From contig NZ_JAACKC010000010.1 of assembly GCF_009939195.1 (NCBI RefSeq), forward strand, positions 71,081-135,080: a stretch of 64,000 bases of DNA, given 5' to 3'. The DNA is from Acinetobacter kanungonis. Its GTDB lineage: Bacteria; Pseudomonadota; Gammaproteobacteria; Pseudomonadales; Moraxellaceae. The position numbers and the translations under genes were made by a program. Below, piece after piece: positions 1-8,515 of the stretch. Every line of letters begins with the position of its first letter. Positions within the stretch are counted from its first letter, which is position 1. The notes under the pieces were generated by a model. That model was not told the DNA's origin and made no database searches. It saw only the letters and a list, made by a program, of their open reading frames with translations.

Positions 1-327
1 GACATAAAAACTGGTTGAGCTTTCGACAAAAGCCATGCCCCCTGCAATAATGCCCCACGTGACCATGACACGGGCAATCCAGATGCGGGCGCCGACTTTA
101 TGCAGAATAATGTTGGATGGCACTTCAAATAGGAAATAACCTAAAAAGAAAATCCCTGCGCCAAAACCGAGAATAGAAGAGGTAAAGCCCAAATCTTCTT
201 TCATGGTAATGGCGGCAAAACCAATATTGACGCGGTCAATATAAGCAATTAAATACAAAATCATGATAAACGGGACAATACGCCACGTAATTTTACGTAA
301 GGTCCGTTTTTCGATATCCATGTCCAT
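1..327 (-). CDS. MFS transporter, ACS-type anion:cation symporter family, N-terminal part only
   Basis: The first 109 codons are present; the gene runs off the left edge of the window. The protein begins MDMDIEKRTLRKITWRIVPF, then has a hydrophobic helix followed by AYIDRVNIGFA, the conserved loop of the anion:cation symporter branch of the major facilitator superfamily. A second helix ends FFLGYFLFEVPSN, also typical. A GGAGA ribosome site lies 6-7 nt before the ATG at 327. It is divergent from the LysR gene at 573, which is a likely regulator. The substrate cannot be read; family members carry organic acids and aromatic acids such as 4-hydroxyphenylacetate or tartrate. Confidence 0.85.
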   Translation of the reverse strand, partial: MDMDIEKRTLRKITWRIVPFIMILYLIAYIDRVNIGFAAITMKEDLGFTSSILGFGAGIFFLGYFLFEVPSNIILHKVGARIWIARVMVTWGIIAGGMAFVESSTSFYV

Positions 328-572
328 GGCTTATCTCCATATAAGTAGCGTTTACCACTTGATTTGATGTCGAAACATCGCATCTCGTTTGGCGAAAAGG
401 CTCCCCGTTGTGACACCGTAATCCTTACACGGTGGACTTTATGCTCTACTCAAGGTTCCTTGCTTAAGTGAGATCTTTTGTTTGGGGGGTAACGTGATAT
501 GGATAATAGAGACTTTGCAAAATGGATGAATCGATATAAAGTTAAATCACTATTGCAAAAAACTGAATAATC

Positions 573-1496
573 ATGAACTCAGATACGGAATTGGCATTTT
601 TTTGCTTACTAATAAAACAAGGAAGTTTGGTTGCTACAGCACGTGAATTAAATTTAACACCACCCGCAGTGTCGCGGCGTTTGACGCAAATGGAAGATCG
701 GCTAGGAGTACGTTTGCTGAATCGAACCACGAGACGGATTAGCCTGACGCATGAAGGGGAAATTTATTATGAAAATGCGCTGCGGATTTTAAAAGAAATC
801 GAAGATATGGAGCGCCGTGTGTCTAGTACTCGTTTTGCTCCTAAAGGACTGCTACGGGTGAATGCGCCTTTGGGCTTTGGACGCTCTTATATTGCGCCTG
901 CAATTTCGGATTTTGCCAAAATTTTCCCAGAAGTTGAGGTGCAATTGCAGTTGAGTGATCGTCCTGTCAATCTTCCCGATGAGGCGACGGATGTGGTGAT
1001 TCGTTTTGGTGAAATTCCAGATTCACGTTTAATTGCACAGAAACTTGCAGCGAATCGACGCTTGTTGTGTGCTTCACCGCTGTATGTAAAAAGTGTCGGA
1101 ATTCCAGTAACGCCACATGATTTGACTGCACATCAATGTATTGTGATTCGACAGAATGAAGCCGCTTATGGCAACTGGCGCTTAAATTTGGGTGAGCAGG
1201 TTGAAACCATTAAGGTACATGGCAATTTGAGCACCAATGATGGTGAAGTTGCCCTAAACTGGGCTTTAGACGGGCAAGGAATTTTGATGCGAGCGGAATG
1301 GGATGTCGCCAAATATTTGCGCAGTGGGCGTTTAGTTCAAGTTTTAGAGCAGTACAGCACCCCGCCCGCAGATGTTTATGCCGTCTATTTGGCACGCTTG
1401 CAAGATTCTCCACGGGTGGCGTATTTTTTAAATCATCTCAAAGACTATCTGGCAAAACACGTGGATAATTTGGTACAACACCGAACGCTGAATTGA
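573..1496 (+). CDS. LysR family transcriptional regulator
   Basis: A 307-residue protein, the usual length for the family. Residues about 3-60 form the winged helix-turn-helix (LAFFCLLIKQGSLVATARELNLTPPAVSRRL followed by the LGVRLLNRTTRRISLT wing), and the rest is the periplasmic-binding-like effector domain. The domain style (LLRVNAPLGFGRSYIAPAI, DVVIRFGEI) resembles the DsdC/YafC-like subgroup of LysR proteins. It is divergent from the MFS gene at the left edge and probably controls it; the 245-bp intergenic region contains a small dyad (CACCGT, 9-nt gap, ACGGTG at 414-434) that could be part of an operator. The effector is unknown. It converges on tyrB, with a shared terminator between them. 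Confidence 0.9.
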   Translation: MNSDTELAFFCLLIKQGSLVATARELNLTPPAVSRRLTQMEDRLGVRLLNRTTRRISLTHEGEIYYENALRILKEIEDMERRVSSTRFAPKGLLRVNAPLGFGRSYIAPAISDFAKIFPEVEVQLQLSDRPVNLPDEATDVVIRFGEIPDSRLIAQKLAANRRLLCASPLYVKSVGIPVTPHDLTAHQCIVIRQNEAAYGNWRLNLGEQVETIKVHGNLSTNDGEVALNWALDGQGILMRAEWDVAKYLRSGRLVQVLEQYSTPPADVYAVYLARLQDSPRVAYFLNHLKDYLAKHVDNLVQHRTLN

Positions 1497-1562
1497 GCGC
1501 TGAAATGTTGATTGGTCTTTTAAAAATAAGTGCGTAATTGCAATTTAGGAAATTAAAAACGT

Positions 1563-1602
1563 AAAAAAACCAAGACTGTTCATCTAAACAATCTTGGTTT
1601 TT
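1563..1602. terminator. Bidirectional rho-independent terminator
   Basis: A-rich left arm, near-perfect stem (AACCAAGACTGTT pairing with AACAATCTTGGTT, one mismatch), short loop, then a T-run. It lies between the convergent LysR gene and tyrB and can serve both. Confidence 0.85.
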
Positions 1603-1614
1603 GAGTACTAAAGA

Positions 1615-2829
1615 TTAAGCTTGAGCAGGTGCTTTTGCTAAAACTTCAGCCATGGCTTTGGCAACGATATAAACGTTGTTCATGTTTAAGCCCGCAACAC
1701 AGATACGGCCACTACGTACCAAGTAAATTGCATAGTCTTCACGTAAAGTATCGACTTGCTCGCCTGTTAAGCCTGTATAGCTAAACATGCCTTTTTGTTC
1801 AACCAAGTAGTTGAAGTCACGGTCAGGCAGCGCTTTGCTGAGTTCATCTTTCAAAATACGACGCATTTTAATAATACGTTCACGCATTTCTTTCACTTCA
1901 TTTTGCCATTGTTGATTTAACGCTGAGTCATTCAAGACTTGGTCAACCAACCATGCACCTGTTGTAGGAGGGCTAGAGTAGATACGACGTACCGTTGCTT
2001 TCAACTGACCAAAAGTGCATTGTGCTGATGCAGCATCATCACATACGAAGGTCAAACCACCCACGCGCTCACCGTAAAGAGAGAAAATCTTAGAGAATGA
2101 GTTGCTGACAATGAAGTTCAAGCCCGCTTGGTCAAGTGCACGAATCGCATAAGCATCTTGTTCCATGCCTTCACCAAAGCCTTGGTAAGCGATATCCAAG
2201 AATGGAATAAGTTGACGTGCTTTCAATACCGCAATTACTTGATCCCATTGTGCAGGGGTTAAATCAGCACCTGTTGGGTTGTGACAGCAAGGGTGTAATA
2301 ACACCACGCTTTGTTCAGGCAATTGTTGTAAGCAAGACAACATACCATCAAAGTCTACACCGCGAGTTTCAGCATCGAAGTATGGGTAGAAATGGGTTTT
2401 TAAGCCTGCACCATTGAAAATGGCTACATGGTTATCCCAAGTTGGCTGGCTTACCCAAACTTCAGAATTTGGGAAGTAATTTTTTAAAAAGTCTGCACCA
2501 ACTTTTAGCGCACCCGAACCACCTAAAGTTTGGATGGTTACGGCACGACCACTTTGTACTGCTGGGCTATTTTCACCGAACAGCAAGGCTTGAATGGCGT
2601 CACGGTAAGGTTTGAAACCTTCCATTGGTAAATATAATTTGGTTTTGCTTTGTTGTGGCTCAAGACGCTTTTGCGCTTCCATGATTGTTTCAAGCTGAGG
2701 CACAATACTGTCTTCGTTGTAGTAAAGACCAATACTTAAATTTACTTTACCTTCACGTGGATCGGTATTGAACTGTTCCATAAGCGACAAAATTGGGTCG
2801 CCTGCATAAGGAGGGATATGTTGAAACAT
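1615..2829 (-). CDS. tyrB: Aromatic amino acid aminotransferase (class I PLP enzyme)
   Basis: A 404-residue cytosolic fold-type I aminotransferase of the AspC/TyrB group. It interconverts tyrosine or phenylalanine and their 2-oxo acids with 2-oxoglutarate as acceptor. Visible landmarks are HNPTG (about 183-187), LDIAYQG with the PLP-contacting Asp212, and SNSFSK with the Schiff-base Lys247 followed by LYGERVGG. I start at the ATG at 2829 ([14 protein letters not shown]) because it matches family N-termini and has AGGA upstream; an in-frame start 11 codons earlier is less likely. It lies downstream of the permease on the same strand. In this context it supplies 4-hydroxyphenylpyruvate to hpd. 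AspC cannot be excluded from sequence alone, but the cluster favours TyrB. Confidence 0.9.
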   Translation of the reverse strand: MFQHIPPYAGDPILSLMEQFNTDPREGKVNLSIGLYYNEDSIVPQLETIMEAQKRLEPQQSKTKLYLPMEGFKPYRDAIQALLFGENSPAVQSGRAVTIQTLGGSGALKVGADFLKNYFPNSEVWVSQPTWDNHVAIFNGAGLKTHFYPYFDAETRGVDFDGMLSCLQQLPEQSVVLLHPCCHNPTGADLTPAQWDQVIAVLKARQLIPFLDIAYQGFGEGMEQDAYAIRALDQAGLNFIVSNSFSKIFSLYGERVGGLTFVCDDAASAQCTFGQLKATVRRIYSSPPTTGAWLVDQVLNDSALNQQWQNEVKEMRERIIKMRRILKDELSKALPDRDFNYLVEQKGMFSYTGLTGEQVDTLREDYAIYLVRSGRICVAGLNMNNVYIVAKAMAEVLAKAPAQA

Positions 2830-2885
2830 GAAAAAATCCTTGATTGTTGCAGCTAGGGTCAAACTGTTCGCGCTTCACATCGCCC

Positions 2886-2962
2886 AGTTATCGATGCTGA
2901 TAACTTAAGCCGATTCGCATGGGTTTTGCAAGACCAGATTCATGCTAGGCGAGTCTGGTCTT
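2886..2962. promoter_or_regulatory. Two inverted repeats between permease and tyrB
   Basis: Two perfect dyads lie in the 166-bp gap. One is AGTTATC, 6-nt gap, GATAACT (2886-2905). The other is AAGACCAGA, 15-nt loop, TCTGGTCTT (2930-2962). The second has no T-run on either strand, so it is not a classical terminator; it could stabilise or process a permease-tyrB transcript. The first, about 60 bp upstream of tyrB, could be an operator. No function is demonstrated by the sequence. Confidence 0.4.
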
Positions 2963-2995
2963 ATATGGGGGAGGACAGGGTTTTATTCAATAGCC

Positions 2996-4393
2996 TTATT
3001 TAAAAGAACTATCGGTATTTAGAATTAAATTGGCTTCCGCAGCTTTGTGTTTACGCTGCTTCATCCAATAGGCCAAACTTAAGCAGCCGACCCACGCAGG
3101 AATCATATACACCGCAATGCGCATGTCCGGGGTTAGACTCATAATCACCAGAATGCCTAACATAAAGGCAATACACAGATAATTGGTGAATGGATAAGCC
3201 AAGCTTGGGAACAAGGTACTTTGTTGCTGCTGTTGCATGCTTTGACGGAATTTTAAATGCGTGATTGAAATCACCACCCAGTTAATCACAATCGCAGCGA
3301 CCACCAACATCATCAGTAAGCCAAAGGCTTTTTCTGGGAATACATAATTCAGCAAGACGCACAGCGCAGTGACTAATGCTGAAATAAGAACCGCATTCAC
3401 AGGAATACCGCGAGTATTAATTTTCTTTAAGAATTGTGGTGCATTGCCTTGTTCTGCCAAGCCGAGCAACATACGGCTGCTGCAATAGCTGGTGCCGTTA
3501 TAGACCGATACTGCTGCGGTTAAAATCACAAAGTTTAAAGCAGTTGCCACACCATGACTGTCTAACGAAGCAAACACCATCACAAATGGGCTGCCGCCTT
3601 GTGCCATTTGATTCCATGGGAATAAGGCTAATAGTACGACTAAGGTGAAGATGTAGAAAATCAAAATGCGGTAAATAATCTGATTGACGGCTTTGGGTAA
3701 GGTTTGCTGCGGGTCGCGTGCTTCTGCTGCGGTAATCCCAAACAGTTCAATACCGCCAAAGGCAAAGACAATTGCTGCCATCGCCATGACCAAGCCACTG
3801 ACGCCATTCGGGAAGAAACCACCCAGTGCCCAAAGGTTGCTGATTGCAGCTTGAGAGCCTGCGCTACCCGTTGCCAGCAAATAAGAGCCAAAACCAATCA
3901 TTGCAACAATGGCAAGAATTTTGATAATCGAAAACCAAAATTCCATTTCGCCAAACAGTTTCACGTGGAGCAAGTTAATGACATTAATCAAAATAAAGAA
4001 GCCGAGTGCCGACATCCACGTCGGAATTTCAGGCCACCAGTATTGTACATACAGTCCGACGGCACTCAGTTCAGCCATGCAGACCAAAACATTCAGCACC
4101 CAATAATTCCAGCCAGACATGAAGCCAGCAAAGCGCCCCCAGTACTTATTGGCAAAATAACTGAAAGAACCACTCACAGGTTCTTGCACCACCATTTCGC
4201 CCAGTTGGCGCATCATGAAAAACGCGATTAAACCGGCAATGGCATAGCCAAGAATGACTGACGGACCTGCAAGTTTGATGGATTGAGAAATACCGAGGAA
4301 TAGACCCGTACCGATTGCACCGCCTAGGGCAATCAGCTGGATATGACGGTTGGATAAACCGTGCTTGAGCTGACCGTGATCATTGAGTGACAT
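2996..4393 (-). CDS. Amino acid permease, APC superfamily (AroP/ProY-like)
   Basis: A 465-residue inner-membrane protein with about 12 hydrophobic segments. It starts MSLNDHGQLKHGLSNRHIQLIALGGAIGTGLFLG, the signature of the amino-acid transporter (AAT) branch that contains AroP, PheP, ProY and LysP. It also has the conserved GWNYW region and the FAFGGIELFGITAAEARDP loop. It leads a minus-strand pair with tyrB and is divergent from fah. One copy of the repeated dyad operator is only 39 bp before its start. The location in the tyrosine cluster makes tyrosine or phenylalanine the most likely substrate, which is inference; proline or histidine uptake is an alternative for this branch. Confidence 0.88.
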   Translation of the reverse strand: MSLNDHGQLKHGLSNRHIQLIALGGAIGTGLFLGISQSIKLAGPSVILGYAIAGLIAFFMMRQLGEMVVQEPVSGSFSYFANKYWGRFAGFMSGWNYWVLNVLVCMAELSAVGLYVQYWWPEIPTWMSALGFFILINVINLLHVKLFGEMEFWFSIIKILAIVAMIGFGSYLLATGSAGSQAAISNLWALGGFFPNGVSGLVMAMAAIVFAFGGIELFGITAAEARDPQQTLPKAVNQIIYRILIFYIFTLVVLLALFPWNQMAQGGSPFVMVFASLDSHGVATALNFVILTAAVSVYNGTSYCSSRMLLGLAEQGNAPQFLKKINTRGIPVNAVLISALVTALCVLLNYVFPEKAFGLLMMLVVAAIVINWVVISITHLKFRQSMQQQQQSTLFPSLAYPFTNYLCIAFMLGILVIMSLTPDMRIAVYMIPAWVGCLSLAYWMKQRKHKAAEANLILNTDSSFK

Positions 4394-4886
4394 ATGATTC
4401 TTCTCATCCTTGTCGTGTAATTATTTCCTAATAAATTACGCATATCATAAATTGATTAAAAAATAATATACAAGTGAAACGCCGAATTATTTTTTATTTC
4501 CTATAAAAATAAAAAACTTAGACGCAATTTTGTATGCAGTGCTTACTGTTCAGCATCCATTCTTTCGCAGAAATGCACCAAATATGGGCGTTTATTGTAG
4601 CGAGTTCATCGCGGTTTTCTAGCCAATGGTGCTGCTTTAAACAGCACTTGAGTCGCATGGGCTAAGAGCTTGAAAGTGCAATCAATGAATAAAATTATGA
4701 ATAAAGTAATTAAATTATATATTGCGTAATTTTATAAACTCAGTATGATGAAATGAAGTTGAGCCGATTGTAGCGGTGAAGTGGATAAGAAATTTGAGTT
4801 AATCTCATGATTTTTATTCAATAAGTTTAATTTTATCCGCACAGTGAAGCGCAGAATATCGAGAAAATAACAAGGATGGCACTATC
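4394..4886. promoter_or_regulatory. Divergent promoter region of permease and fumarylacetoacetase with repeated operator motif
   Basis: AT-rich 493-bp region without a gene. It holds three copies of a 24-bp dyad motif: 4432-4455 (near the permease start), and 4691-4714 and 4711-4734 (near fah; adjacent copies 20 bp apart). Each copy has a left half-site related to AAATTATG and a right half-site TAATT or TAAATT starting exactly 15 nt later. Two further copies lie upstream of hpd. The IclR-type protein encoded at 7615 is the obvious candidate to bind them. Confidence 0.5.
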
Positions 4887-6194
4887 ATGAATTCGCAATT
4901 GAGCTGTTTTATTCCTGTTTCAGACGATTCAGATTTCACTATTCATAATTTGCCTTATGGCATTTTTAGTCGTACTCAGGATGGCGAGCGACGTGTTGGT
5001 GTGGCGATTGGTGAGTGGATTTTAGATTTGGCAGCTTTGGAGCAGGCGGGTGTTTTACGCCTGAGTGAGCATGAGCACTATTTTAATCAATCCAGTCTGA
5101 ATAAATTTATCGCATCGGGTTCAAGCAACTGGCACAAAGTACGTCGAGAGTTACAACAACTTTTGGCACTGGAAAATCCTCGTTTGCAGAATGATGCCGA
5201 TTTGCAGCAACAGGTGCTCTATAAACAGCAAGATGCCATCATGCATTTACCTGTACAGATTTCAGGTTATACCGATTTTTATTCTTCTAAAGAACATGCC
5301 ACCAATGTCGGCTGCATGTTCCGCGATCCTAAAAATGCCTTATTGCCAAATTGGAGCGAGCTACCTGTCGGTTATAACGGGCGCGCCAGTTCAGTGGTGG
5401 TAAGTGGTACTGACATTGTTCGTCCATCGGGTCAAATCAAATTGCCTGAACATGAGCGTCCAGTTTTTTCCGCAACACGGAAACTGGATTTTGAATTGGA
5501 AACGGCTTTTATTGTCGGTCAACCAAGTCGCTTAGGTCAGCCGATTCATATTGATGATGCTGAAGCACATATCTTTGGCATGGTACTGTTGAATGACTGG
5601 TCAGCACGAGATATTCAGCAATGGGAATATGTGCCTTTAGGTCCGTTTAATGCCAAAACTTTTGCCAGTGCCATTTCGCCGTGGGTGGTGACCATGCAAG
5701 CCTTGCAACCGTTTAAAGTGCAGGGTCCTGTGCAAGAGCCACGTCCTTTAGCTTATTTACAGGAACGTGCAGAAAGCAGTTATGACATTCAGCTTTCGGT
5801 AGAAATTCAAGCGGCACAAAGTTCGAGCGCAGAGGTGATTTGTCAGACCAACTTTAAATATATGTATTGGTCAATGGCACAGCAGTTGGCGCATCACACC
5901 ATTGCAGGCTGTAATGTCAATGTCGGTGATTTGATGGGTTCGGGGACGATTTCGGGTTCAACTAAAGATTCTTACGGCAGCTTGTTGGAACTGACGTGGA
6001 ATACCACAGTACCTTTGACTTTAGCCAATGGCGAACAGCGTGGTTTCTTGCAGGATGGTGATACCGTCATTATGAAAGGTCATGCGGAAAAAGACGGGAT
6101 GCGTGTCGGTTTTGGTGAAGTTCGAAATAGCATTTTACCCGCTTTAAGTTTTGACTTTGCCGAAGCAGGGCAGGCACAGCATGAAACTGTATAG
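4887..6194 (+). CDS. fahA: Fumarylacetoacetase
   Basis: A 435-residue protein, the normal length for the family. It hydrolyses 4-fumarylacetoacetate to fumarate and acetoacetate, the last step of tyrosine breakdown. The N-terminal SH3-like domain contains SDFTIHNLPYGIFS. The catalytic domain has YTDFYSSKEHATNVG with the expected metal/catalytic residues Asp130 and His137, then RKLDFELETAFIVG and NDWSARDIQQWEYVPLGPFNAK, all hallmark FAH segments. The ATG at 4887 has AAGGA upstream. It overlaps maiA by 14 bp, so the two are translationally coupled. It heads the fah-maiA-VOC operon. Confidence 0.95.
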   Translation: MNSQLSCFIPVSDDSDFTIHNLPYGIFSRTQDGERRVGVAIGEWILDLAALEQAGVLRLSEHEHYFNQSSLNKFIASGSSNWHKVRRELQQLLALENPRLQNDADLQQQVLYKQQDAIMHLPVQISGYTDFYSSKEHATNVGCMFRDPKNALLPNWSELPVGYNGRASSVVVSGTDIVRPSGQIKLPEHERPVFSATRKLDFELETAFIVGQPSRLGQPIHIDDAEAHIFGMVLLNDWSARDIQQWEYVPLGPFNAKTFASAISPWVVTMQALQPFKVQGPVQEPRPLAYLQERAESSYDIQLSVEIQAAQSSSAEVICQTNFKYMYWSMAQQLAHHTIAGCNVNVGDLMGSGTISGSTKDSYGSLLELTWNTTVPLTLANGEQRGFLQDGDTVIMKGHAEKDGMRVGFGEVRNSILPALSFDFAEAGQAQHETV

Positions 6195-6819
6195 CTATTT
6201 TCGCAGCTCGGCGGCGTTTCGTGTTCGCATTGCCTTGAATTTAAAAGGCTTGAGTTATGACACGCAGGCGGTGCATTTGCTGAAACAGGGCGGTGAACAG
6301 CATTTGGCAGCGTATGCAGCGCTCAACCCGAGTGAGTTGCTGCCAACCTTATTAGATCAGCAGCATGTTCTGATCCAATCGATGAGCATTCTTGAGTATC
6401 TGGAAGAAGCTTATCCGAAAACTGCGTTATTGCCTCAGGACCTGCATCAACGCGCTCGGATACGCGCTTTTGCCCAGCATATTGCTTGTGAAATTCATCC
6501 ACTGAATAACTTAAGAGTGTTGCAGTACTTGGAGCAGACGCTTGAAGTGAGCAATAGCGAGAAAACGGCTTGGTATCAACACTGGATTAAGCTGGGCTTT
6601 CACAGCCTAGAGCAACAATTACAGCAATCGAATGGTCAGTACTGTTTTGGCGAACAGCCGACTTTTGCCGATTGTTGCCTGATTCCACAAGTGTATAACG
6701 CCAAACGTTTTCAAATTGATTTAACGGAATATCCAAAAATCCAGTCGATTTATACGCACTGTATGCAGTTGGCAGCGTTTCATCAGGCTGCACCTGAACA
6801 ACAAGCCGATTGGGAATAA
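6181..6819 (+). CDS. maiA: Maleylacetoacetate isomerase (zeta-class glutathione transferase)
   Basis: A 212-residue GST-fold enzyme. It isomerises 4-maleylacetoacetate to fumarylacetoacetate using glutathione. The N-terminus MKLYSYFRSSAAFRVRIALNLKG carries the zeta-class SSxxxxVR motif (SSAAFRVR). NPSELLPTL and the SMSILEYLEEAYP segment are the glutathione-site region, and FGEQPTFADCCLIPQVYNAKRF is the usual C-terminal block. The start ATG at 6181 lies inside the end of fah, so coupling is expected. The following gene is 21 bp downstream. Confidence 0.95.
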   Translation: MKLYSYFRSSAAFRVRIALNLKGLSYDTQAVHLLKQGGEQHLAAYAALNPSELLPTLLDQQHVLIQSMSILEYLEEAYPKTALLPQDLHQRARIRAFAQHIACEIHPLNNLRVLQYLEQTLEVSNSEKTAWYQHWIKLGFHSLEQQLQQSNGQYCFGEQPTFADCCLIPQVYNAKRFQIDLTEYPKIQSIYTHCMQLAAFHQAAPEQQADWE

Positions 6820-6840
6820 AACAGAAAAAGGAGTTTGATT

Positions 6841-7389
6841 ATGAGCTTTGCAATTAAAAAAATACATCATGTGGCTTACCGTTGTAAGGATGCCAAAGAA
6901 ACGGTGCAGTGGTACAAAACCATGTTAAATATGGATTTTATTTTGGCCTTTGCTGAAGATCACGTGCCATCGACCAAAGCCTTTGATCCCTATATGCATT
7001 TATTTTTGGACGCAGGTCAGGGCAATGTCTTAGCCTTTTTTGAACTGCCGACGCAACCTGAAATGGGGCGCGATGAAAATACTCCAGCTTGGGTACAGCA
7101 CATTGCCTTTGAAGTGGAAGACTTGGCAGCATTACTGGCAGCCAAAGAACATTTGGAAGCACATGGCGTAAAAGTGCTTGGCATTACCAATCACGGCATC
7201 TTCCATTCTATTTATTTCTTCGATCCAAATGGTCACCGCCTAGAGCTGACCTATAACGATGTGCATGCCGATGAAAAAATTGCGCGCATTACCGAAGAAA
7301 TGAAACTGGAAATGCTGGATGAATGGAGCAAGACCAAACGTGCGCCACATCATACTCACTTTTTACATGAGGAAGAGTTAGGTGCTTAA
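6841..7389 (+). CDS. VOC family (glyoxalase/extradiol dioxygenase fold) protein in the tyrosine operon
   Basis: A 182-residue single-module vicinal oxygen chelate protein. KIHHVAYRCKD, WVQHIAFEVEDL and YFFDPNGHRLELTY give a plausible 2-His-1-carboxylate metal site (His10, His87, Glu135). The ATG at 6841 follows AAGGAG at good spacing; a TTG two codons earlier is not needed. It is the third gene of fah-maiA-VOC. The cluster lacks any homogentisate 1,2-dioxygenase of the HmgA cupin family, and this protein stands where that gene would be expected. A role as a non-orthologous ring-cleavage dioxygenase is inference; a glyoxalase-like or accessory role is possible. The tail is rich in Glu and His. 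Confidence 0.85.
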   Translation: MSFAIKKIHHVAYRCKDAKETVQWYKTMLNMDFILAFAEDHVPSTKAFDPYMHLFLDAGQGNVLAFFELPTQPEMGRDENTPAWVQHIAFEVEDLAALLAAKEHLEAHGVKVLGITNHGIFHSIYFFDPNGHRLELTYNDVHADEKIARITEEMKLEMLDEWSKTKRAPHHTHFLHEEELGA

Positions 7390-7421
7390 AGCACGGTTCT
7401 GACTTTTTGGTTTTACCCTTG

Positions 7422-7453
7422 ACTGCATTTTTGACCGAGTGCAGTTTTTTTTT
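7422..7453 (+). terminator. Rho-independent terminator of the fah-maiA-VOC operon
   Basis: Stem ACTGCATT pairing with AGTGCAGT (one wobble), followed by a run of nine T. It lies about 35 bp after the VOC stop codon. Confidence 0.8.
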
Positions 7454-7554
7454 GCCGCGAGATTTGCCAGATGACCGTCGCGCATAAAAGTCCGTTAAAA
7501 GATGAGTTCAGTTTTTGCTAAATCTCAGGCATGATGTCACGGACCAATTTGTCC

Positions 7555-7570
7555 TTGTGTCGTCACACAA
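7555..7570. promoter_or_regulatory. Perfect dyad upstream of the IclR gene
   Basis: TTGTGT, 4-nt gap, ACACAA, ending 44 bp before the regulator start. Its position suits an autoregulatory operator. A weaker related dyad (GTTACACA, 3-nt gap, TGTGTGAC) lies at 9699-9717 in the hpd leader. Binding protein not known. Confidence 0.35.
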
Positions 7571-7614
7571 AAGCAAAGAAATGATTGAGAAAATGACCTT
7601 TAAAGAGCACATCA

Positions 7615-8394
7615 ATGGTTGAAGAAAAGTTATCGGGTGGGGTGCAATCGCTTGAAGTCGGTTTGGCGGTGTTAAATGCGCTGCTCGAGCATAATCAACC
7701 GATTATTCTGAAAGATCTCTCGCACAAGCTGGACATGCATCCAGCCAAAGTCCATCGCTATCTGGTGAGCCTGATTCGGATGAATTACGCTAAACAACTG
7801 GACGATGGGCAATATGCACTGGGCGATCAGGCGTGGCGCTTAGGTCTTAACTGTATTCAGCATACCGATGCCTTGCAGCAAGTGCAGTCGATGATTTATG
7901 CCTTGCAAGCCAAGATTGGGTGCAGCATTCAAATCAGTAAATGGTCGCCGCGCGGGCCGTTGGTGGTGCAGTCGCTTGAATCTAATCATCCGATTGCGAT
8001 TGTAACCAAAGTCGGTTCGATCATGCCGTTGGTCAACTCAGCTTCGGGACGGGTCTTTGCGTCGTATTTACCTGAAACCGTGATTCGTCCCTTAATGCAG
8101 GCCGAATGGGATAAAGCAGCGACTTTAGGTCTGGCACTGAAACCTACCAACTGGGATGAATTTAGCCAGTTAAAACAGCAGATTCGTACGGAGCAAATGG
8201 CTTTGGCGAAAGGGGATTTGCTGGTTGGCATCAATGCCGTGGGTTTACCTGTTTTTAATGCACAAGGTCAGATCGAGTTTTCTGTGGTCGCGATTGATAG
8301 CGAAACCTTTTTGCCACTGCATGTAGGCAGTGAAAAAGTACAGTTATTGCAGCATGAAGTGGCTGCCATGAATCAGTTTATTCAAGCCCGTTAA
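7615..8394 (+). CDS. IclR family transcriptional regulator of the tyrosine/homogentisate cluster
   Basis: A 259-residue protein with the IclR layout: an N-terminal winged helix (GGVQSLEVGLAVLNALLEHNQPIILKDLSHKLDMHPAKVHRYLVSLIRMNYA, about 8-60) and a C-terminal GAF-like effector domain ending near residue 255. In Pseudomonas the homogentisate genes are controlled by an IclR protein, HmgR, whose effector is homogentisate; by position this is the counterpart here. It lies between the fah operon and hpd. Five copies of a shared dyad in the permease, fah and hpd promoters are candidate targets. The Shine-Dalgarno is weak. Ligand and sense of regulation are not visible. Confidence 0.9.
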   Translation: MVEEKLSGGVQSLEVGLAVLNALLEHNQPIILKDLSHKLDMHPAKVHRYLVSLIRMNYAKQLDDGQYALGDQAWRLGLNCIQHTDALQQVQSMIYALQAKIGCSIQISKWSPRGPLVVQSLESNHPIAIVTKVGSIMPLVNSASGRVFASYLPETVIRPLMQAEWDKAATLGLALKPTNWDEFSQLKQQIRTEQMALAKGDLLVGINAVGLPVFNAQGQIEFSVVAIDSETFLPLHVGSEKVQLLQHEVAAMNQFIQAR

Positions 8395-8414
8395 CATGGC
8401 TGGTATGATCGATT

Positions 8415-8448
8415 AAAAAAAGGCGACTGAATTCAGTCGCCTTTTTTT
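8415..8448. terminator. Bidirectional rho-independent terminator
   Basis: Perfect palindrome GGCGACTGAATTCAGTCGCC (8422-8441) flanked by an A-run and a T-run, between the convergent IclR gene and hpd. Confidence 0.92.
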
Positions 8449-8515
8449 GTGTACGATGCCGGCTTAAATGGGTTCGCCTGCTTCGTGCACTGGTGTTGCT
8501 GTTTAAACCCGTGGC

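Noticed and set aside
3704..4231. 175-codon ORF antisense to the permease gene
   Set aside because: Mirror of a well-conserved transporter frame; Cys/His-rich composition typical of shadow frames.
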